In this document: piece by piece, positions 14,536-17,343 of the stretch
Numbering within the stretch: the stretch's first letter is position 1
How the letters are laid out: each line of letters begins with the position of its first letter
DNA from: Actinomycetes bacterium
Lineage (GTDB): Bacteria; Actinomycetota; Actinomycetes; Propionibacteriales; Propionibacteriaceae
Length of the DNA stretch: 17,343 nt
Reading direction: 5' to 3'
Assembly (NCBI GenBank): GCA_023387135.1
Contig: JAEWIK010000018.1
Span: forward strand, 1-17,343
Position numbers and translations under genes: made by a program
The notes under the pieces: generated by a model
Told to the model about the DNA's origin: nothing
The model's input: only the letters and a program-made list of their open reading frames with translations
Database searches by the model: none

Positions 14536-15732
14536 TCAGGCGTCCACGGCGGCTCGGGCTGCAACGAAGGCATCGACGCACTTCCTGACGTCGTCGGGGG
14601 TGTGGGCTGCGGAGAGCTGGACGCGGATGCGGGCCTTGCCGCGGGGGACCACGGGGAACGAGAACGCGATGACGTACACGCCCGACTCCGACAGCATGTG
14701 GTCGGCGATGCGGGTGGCGCGTTGGGCGCCGTCCTCGCCGGGGAACATCACCGGCGTGATCGGGTGGCTGCCCGGCTGCAGCTCGAAGCCGGCGTCGGTC
14801 ATGAGCTCGCGGAACAGCCTGGTGTTGGACGCCAACCTGTCGCGGGCGTGCTGTTGCGTGGCGATCAGGTCGAGGGCCGCCAGCGAGCCGGCGACGACCG
14901 CCGGCGCCAGCGAGTTCGAGAACAGGTAGGGACGCGACCGCTGCCGCAGCAGCGCCACGATCTCGGCCGGACCGCTGACGTAGCCGCCCGAGGCGCCGCC
15001 GAGAGCCTTGCCGAGCGTCCCGGTGTAGAGGTCGACGCGGTCCGCCACGCCGAGCGCCTCCGGGGTGCCGCGTCCGTGGTCGCCGATGAAGCCGACCGCG
15101 TGGGAGTCGTCCACGAGCACCATCGCGCCGTGGGCCTCCGCCAGGTCGCAGATGCCGGGCAGCGGCGCCAGCGAGCCGTCCATCGAGAAGACGCCGTCCG
15201 TCACCACGACCTTGCGGCGGGCGCCGGAGGCCGCGACCAGTTGCGCTTCGAGGTCGTTCAGGTCGGCGTTGCGGTAACGGAAGCGCTGGGCCTTGCAGAG
15301 CCTGATGCCGTCGATCAGGGACGCGTGGTTGAGCTCGTCGGAGATGACCGCGTCCCGCTCGTCGAAGAGGACCTCGAAGACTCCCCCGTTCGCGTCGAAC
15401 GCCGATGAGTACAGGATCGTCGCCTCGGTGCCGAGGAAGTCGGAGATCTTCTGTTCGAGCGCAAGGTGCTGGCTCTGCGTCCCGCAGATGAACCTCACCG
15501 ACGCCATCCCGAAACCCCACTCGCGCAGGCCGCGCTCGGCTGCCGCCACCACGTCGGGATGGTTGGCGAGCCCGAGATAGTTGTTCGCGCAGAAGTTCAG
15601 CGCGGGGCCGGCCGCGGTGGTGATCCCCTGCGACTGCGGGCTCGTGATCTCCCGTTCGACCTTGTAGAGCCCCGCCCCCCTGATCTCGTCGAGGGTGGCG
15701 TTCAACTCAGACCGAAGCTCAGCGGCGTACAT
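14536..15732 (-). CDS. kbl: Glycine C-acetyltransferase (2-amino-3-ketobutyrate CoA ligase)
   Basis: A 398-residue PLP enzyme of the alpha-oxoamine synthase family, almost exactly the length of E. coli Kbl. It converts 2-amino-3-ketobutyrate and CoA to glycine and acetyl-CoA, the second step of threonine breakdown, in the cytoplasm. Motifs: [13 protein letters not shown] (47-59), [10 protein letters not shown] (84-93), the PLP-contacting D208 in [11 protein letters not shown], and the Schiff-base lysine K242 in [15 protein letters not shown]. No threonine dehydrogenase gene (tdh) is adjacent, though the two are often paired. ATG 15732 has no ribosome-binding site; TAGTCT 6 nt upstream suggests a leaderless transcript. 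Related enzymes (AKB ligase versus KAPA synthase or serine palmitoyltransferase) are similar, but the N-terminus and SVRFICGTQ favour Kbl. Confidence 0.93.
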   Translation of the reverse strand: MYAAELRSELNATLDEIRGAGLYKVEREITSPQSQGITTAAGPALNFCANNYLGLANHPDVVAAAERGLREWGFGMASVRFICGTQSQHLALEQKISDFLGTEATILYSSAFDANGGVFEVLFDERDAVISDELNHASLIDGIRLCKAQRFRYRNADLNDLEAQLVAASGARRKVVVTDGVFSMDGSLAPLPGICDLAEAHGAMVLVDDSHAVGFIGDHGRGTPEALGVADRVDLYTGTLGKALGGASGGYVSGPAEIVALLRQRSRPYLFSNSLAPAVVAGSLAALDLIATQQHARDRLASNTRLFRELMTDAGFELQPGSHPITPVMFPGEDGAQRATRIADHMLSESGVYVIAFSFPVVPRGKARIRVQLSAAHTPDDVRKCVDAFVAARAAVDA

Positions 15733-15738
15733 ACCGCC

Positions 15739-15744
15739 AGACTA
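15739..15744 (-). promoter_or_regulatory. -10 element of a probable leaderless promoter for kbl
   Basis: On the minus strand TAGTCT (TAnnnT) ends 6 nt before ATG 15732. No Shine-Dalgarno sequence is present. Confidence 0.5.
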
Positions 15745-15805
15745 TTGCGCTCGCCGCCCCCGAGCCCCGCGCGGCACGACGCGACTCAGGCACCCACTCA
15801 CGTCA

Positions 15806-15905
15806 GCCGGGTGGGCGTTCGGCCCGTCGGGCGGCCCCCAACCTCGCAAGCTCGGCCGGGGACCCCGAGCCGCCCGCCCGGCCAGGGGTGGGACGCCCAC
15901 CCGGC
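15806..15905. repeat. 100-nt imperfect inverted repeat (long stem-loop)
   Basis: GCCGGGTGGGCGT (15806-15818) and ACGCCCACCCGGC (15893-15905) pair perfectly over 13 bp. Inside, GGGCGGC (15829-15835) pairs with GCCGCCC (15869-15875), and a smaller stem GCTCGG/CCGAGC (15850-15855 and 15865-15870) competes with it. It lies between the kbl start and the end of the low-GC gene pair. It could be a strong terminator, a dispersed palindromic repeat, a recombination site or a small RNA; no T-run follows on either strand. Confidence 0.75.
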
Positions 15906-15921
15906 GGGCACAGAATCGAAT

Positions 15922-15944
15922 CTCTGCTACAACCTAAAGCAGAG
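15922..15944 (-). terminator. Small hairpin after the low-GC gene pair, possible terminator
   Basis: CTCTGCT (15922-15928) pairs perfectly with AGCAGAG (15938-15944) around a 9-nt loop. It lies 39 nt beyond the minus-strand stop at 15984 and is followed on that strand by ATTCGATTCTG, which is only mildly T-rich. Confidence 0.35.
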
Positions 15945-15983
15945 CGCAGGTAGCTCCAAGTGCCACGGAAGTATGACGCGCCG

Positions 15984-16334
15984 TCACTCTAGGTCGGAAA
16001 GGATATCGTCCTTCAGGGACGATGCGCTTAAGGCCGCTTCCAATGCCGCATCGTACAATTCCTCAAGATCTTCCCTCAACGACTGAGAGCCTATCCGCTG
16101 CAACTCAGCCACCTGCACGCCTTTGCCATCTTCACCGGCCGACCACACTTGAAGTCGGTACGCTCCAGTGCGCCCGCCAGCGTTCTTGGCGACATAGTAG
16201 GTGAACCGAGGTGAATCTGCCATCAACTCATCTGGATCATCATCTTGCCACGGACCCCACGTTAGGCTCCCACTCAGCGTGCGAGCCCTTAGGCGGGCAA
16301 TGATCGCACTGAAGTCCTCATCACTTACCAGCAC
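15984..16334 (-). CDS. Unrecognised 116-residue acidic protein, second gene of a coupled pair
   Basis: I do not recognise this family. The likely start is GTG 16334: GAGGAG lies 7 nt upstream, inside the end of the preceding gene, and the frame reads MLVSDEDFSAIIARL. The protein is soluble and acidic. It begins with a helix (FSAIIARLRART), a Trp-rich stretch (SLTWGPWQDDDPDELM), a beta-rich middle (RFTYYVAKNAGGRTGAYRLQVW) and a long acidic helix at the end (REDLEELYDAALEAALSASSLKDDILSDLE). No catalytic motif is visible. It overlaps the 184-residue membrane gene by 14 nt, so translation is probably coupled and the two products likely act together. GC content is lower than in the flanking genes. 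Confidence 0.65.
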   Translation of the reverse strand: MLVSDEDFSAIIARLRARTLSGSLTWGPWQDDDPDELMADSPRFTYYVAKNAGGRTGAYRLQVWSAGEDGKGVQVAELQRIGSQSLREDLEELYDAALEAALSASSLKDDILSDLE

Positions 16335-16875
16335 TTGGCATCTCCTCTTCCGCTGATCGCTTGAGTCTCGCCACAAACCTAGTCACATCGGCCACAAGCG
16401 GTACCAGCAACTGCGTTAGCGGCTTCGCCGCCCGCCGTAGGTCGTTGACGTCGCCCTTACGAAGTTCGCCAATCACCTTAATCGCCGCCTGGCCCGCATC
16501 TGACAACTGCTTGCCGAGTTCGACACCACCAACCCGACCGCCGTCGTGACCCTCAAGAAGCACCGCCGCCTCGGGCGCAATGCGCGCAAAATCGATTACG
16601 CGCACCTCTAGCCTTTCTTGCGATCCTGACTTGATAGCTGCGGCGATCTCTTCCTCAAGTCGTTGGATTTGGGGCAGCGTGACCAGCAGGTCATTCGCAA
16701 GGAGACGCATCTTCAGGCTTTGGAGTAGGTTCCGAGCCGCGCTAACCTCACCCGCGGCGCGCTTCACCTGCCAGAGCGTCAATGCAAACCCCAATATGGT
16801 AAAGATCAACTGCAGAAGCGAGAGAGTATCACTCCTCGCCCAAGTCCAGACGGCCCACCATTCTGAGGAGTCCAC
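16321..16875 (-). CDS. Unrecognised 184-residue protein with one N-terminal membrane helix
   Basis: Function unknown. A Trp-rich start (EWWAVWTWARSD) leads into a membrane helix at about 18-36 (LSLLQLIFTILGFALTLW), then WQVKRAAGEVSAARNLLQSLK begins a long helical cytoplasmic domain with coiled-coil character (LPQIQRLEEEIAAAIKSG). There is no signal cleavage site, so it is probably anchored with the C-terminal domain inside. From memory, small proteins with a helix followed by a WQV/I-K/R-R-x-x-x-E-A-type stretch occur in actinobacterial accessory regions, but I know of no function. GTG 16875 is the start: TAAGCT ends 7 nt upstream and no ribosome-binding site is seen. Sampled lines are about 53-62% GC against about 70% around it, consistent with acquisition from elsewhere. 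Confidence 0.7.
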   Translation of the reverse strand: MDSSEWWAVWTWARSDTLSLLQLIFTILGFALTLWQVKRAAGEVSAARNLLQSLKMRLLANDLLVTLPQIQRLEEEIAAAIKSGSQERLEVRVIDFARIAPEAAVLLEGHDGGRVGGVELGKQLSDAGQAAIKVIGELRKGDVNDLRRAAKPLTQLLVPLVADVTRFVARLKRSAEEEMPSAGK

Positions 16876-16882
16876 GACCCGT

Positions 16883-16888
16883 AGCTTA
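16883..16888 (-). promoter_or_regulatory. -10 element of a probable leaderless promoter for the low-GC gene pair
   Basis: On the minus strand TAAGCT (TAnnnT) ends 7 nt before the GTG at 16875, the same geometry as three other genes in the window. No Shine-Dalgarno sequence is present. Confidence 0.45.
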
Positions 16889-17343
16889 GCGTGCCTAGGC
16901 GTTTTCTATCGGCATGTCAAGGCGCGACCTGGCTGCATTGGCGATTCGACGAGTGGCCCAGATTGCCGCAGCGCTCCAGCGGTGAACAACTTGATGGTCG
17001 AGGCGTTGCCACCCCTCCCGCCGCCCCCCGCGGGGAGCGCTACCCGTTGGATGCGCGGGCTTGTGGCAGAGGGTACCTCGCGTCTCTCTCTCTTCCCCCG
17101 GTTCCTTGCCAGGAAGTCGGGCATCGCCGCACTCGGGCCTCCGGGCATGACTCGTGGCGGTCCCGTGGGGACCGCTGGTGAGGTGGATGCTTCCTGGGCT
17201 GCCTGGTGACTGCGTGCCGAATCAGCGTCGGAGCGGCACGCGTGCGGGTGACGTTGATGAAGCTCGTTGGCGTTTGGGGGCGCGTCTGGTGCGGGGGCGT
17301 GTGGTTCGGGTTCGGGTGTGGGTTCGTGGTGGTGGGGCGGTGG
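16889..17343. other. Right-end region without a confident gene; low-complexity and strand-biased
   Basis: No frame in these 455 bases gives a recognisable protein. On the minus strand several frames are open to the right edge. The one with the most GC-ending codons near the edge ends at 17040 and reads as a Pro/Thr/His/Arg-rich sequence, so this may be the tail of a gene lying to the right, but composition alone could explain it. A perfect 8-bp hairpin GCGGTCCC/GGGACCGC sits at 17157-17175. The last 80 bases of the plus strand are almost free of A and carry repeated GGG runs. Confidence 0.5.

Noticed and set aside
15905..15945. tRNA 3'-end remnant or attachment site, suggested by ATTCGATTC on the minus strand
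   Set aside because: The T-loop residues are shifted by one relative to a proper TTCRANY loop, the T-stem does not close, and no acceptor stem or integrase gene is seen.
15733..15983. Glycine riboswitch upstream of kbl
   Set aside because: The conserved glycine-aptamer segments are absent and kbl appears leaderless, with its -10 element 6 nt before the start.
16914..16985. Small plus-strand ORF of 23 codons beginning MSRRDLAALAIRR
   Set aside because: No ribosome-binding site or leaderless -10 box at the right distance, and no recognisable similarity; open frames of this size are expected by chance.

Overview
This window is about 17.3 kb of high-GC DNA, roughly 70% GC over most of its length. 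Strong GC-ending codon bias, G-rich ribosome-binding sites and several apparently leaderless genes point to an actinomycete. The gene mix would fit the Propionibacteriaceae or a neighbouring family, but no marker here fixes the genus. Gene order is compact chromosomal housekeeping and accessory DNA. No rRNA, tRNA, CRISPR array, insertion sequence or prophage was found.

Layout, left to right. (a) 1-771: the C-terminal end of a GntR/FCD regulator, then a GNAT acetyltransferase. (b) 772-1484: a structured leader and a secreted CAP/SCP-domain protein, ending in a terminator shared with the convergent gene. (c) 1566-2811, minus strand: an unusually short LacI-type regulator and a small two-helix membrane protein, separated by tandem terminator hairpins. 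(d) 2812-3176: an intergenic region with two 19-bp sites resembling DtxR/IdeR iron boxes, between the membrane gene and a divergent aldo/keto reductase. (e) 3177-8601, plus strand: aldo/keto reductase, VOC-fold protein, DHA2 multidrug transporter, Nudix hydrolase and CPA1 Na+/H+ antiporter. (f) 8605-10998, minus strand: a 797-residue helical-repeat protein with a C-terminal two-helix membrane anchor, divergent from a DUF2199-type protein. (g) 11680-13755: a patatin-like phospholipase divergent from a zinc-finger rhomboid protease. (h) 13773-14496: a Phd-type antitoxin and PIN-domain toxin with a palindromic operator. (i) 14536-15732, minus strand: glycine C-acetyltransferase (kbl). (j) 15806-16888: a 100-nt inverted repeat next to a lower-GC, translationally coupled pair of unrecognised genes. 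(k) 16889-17343: no confident gene, and a strikingly G/T-rich right end.

The genes do not form one pathway. The real functional units are the toxin-antitoxin pair and the coupled unknown pair at 15984-16875; the large anchored protein with its DUF2199 neighbour is only a possible unit. Neighbours often converge with almost no gap (3, 11 and 39 nt). Five genes have a TAnnnT hexamer exactly 6-7 nt before the start codon and no Shine-Dalgarno sequence, and this pattern was used to choose starts.

The best candidates for undescribed biology are the low-GC two-gene unit with the adjacent long palindrome, the 797-residue membrane-anchored repeat protein whose ribosome-binding site can be folded away, and the pair of iron-box-like sites.
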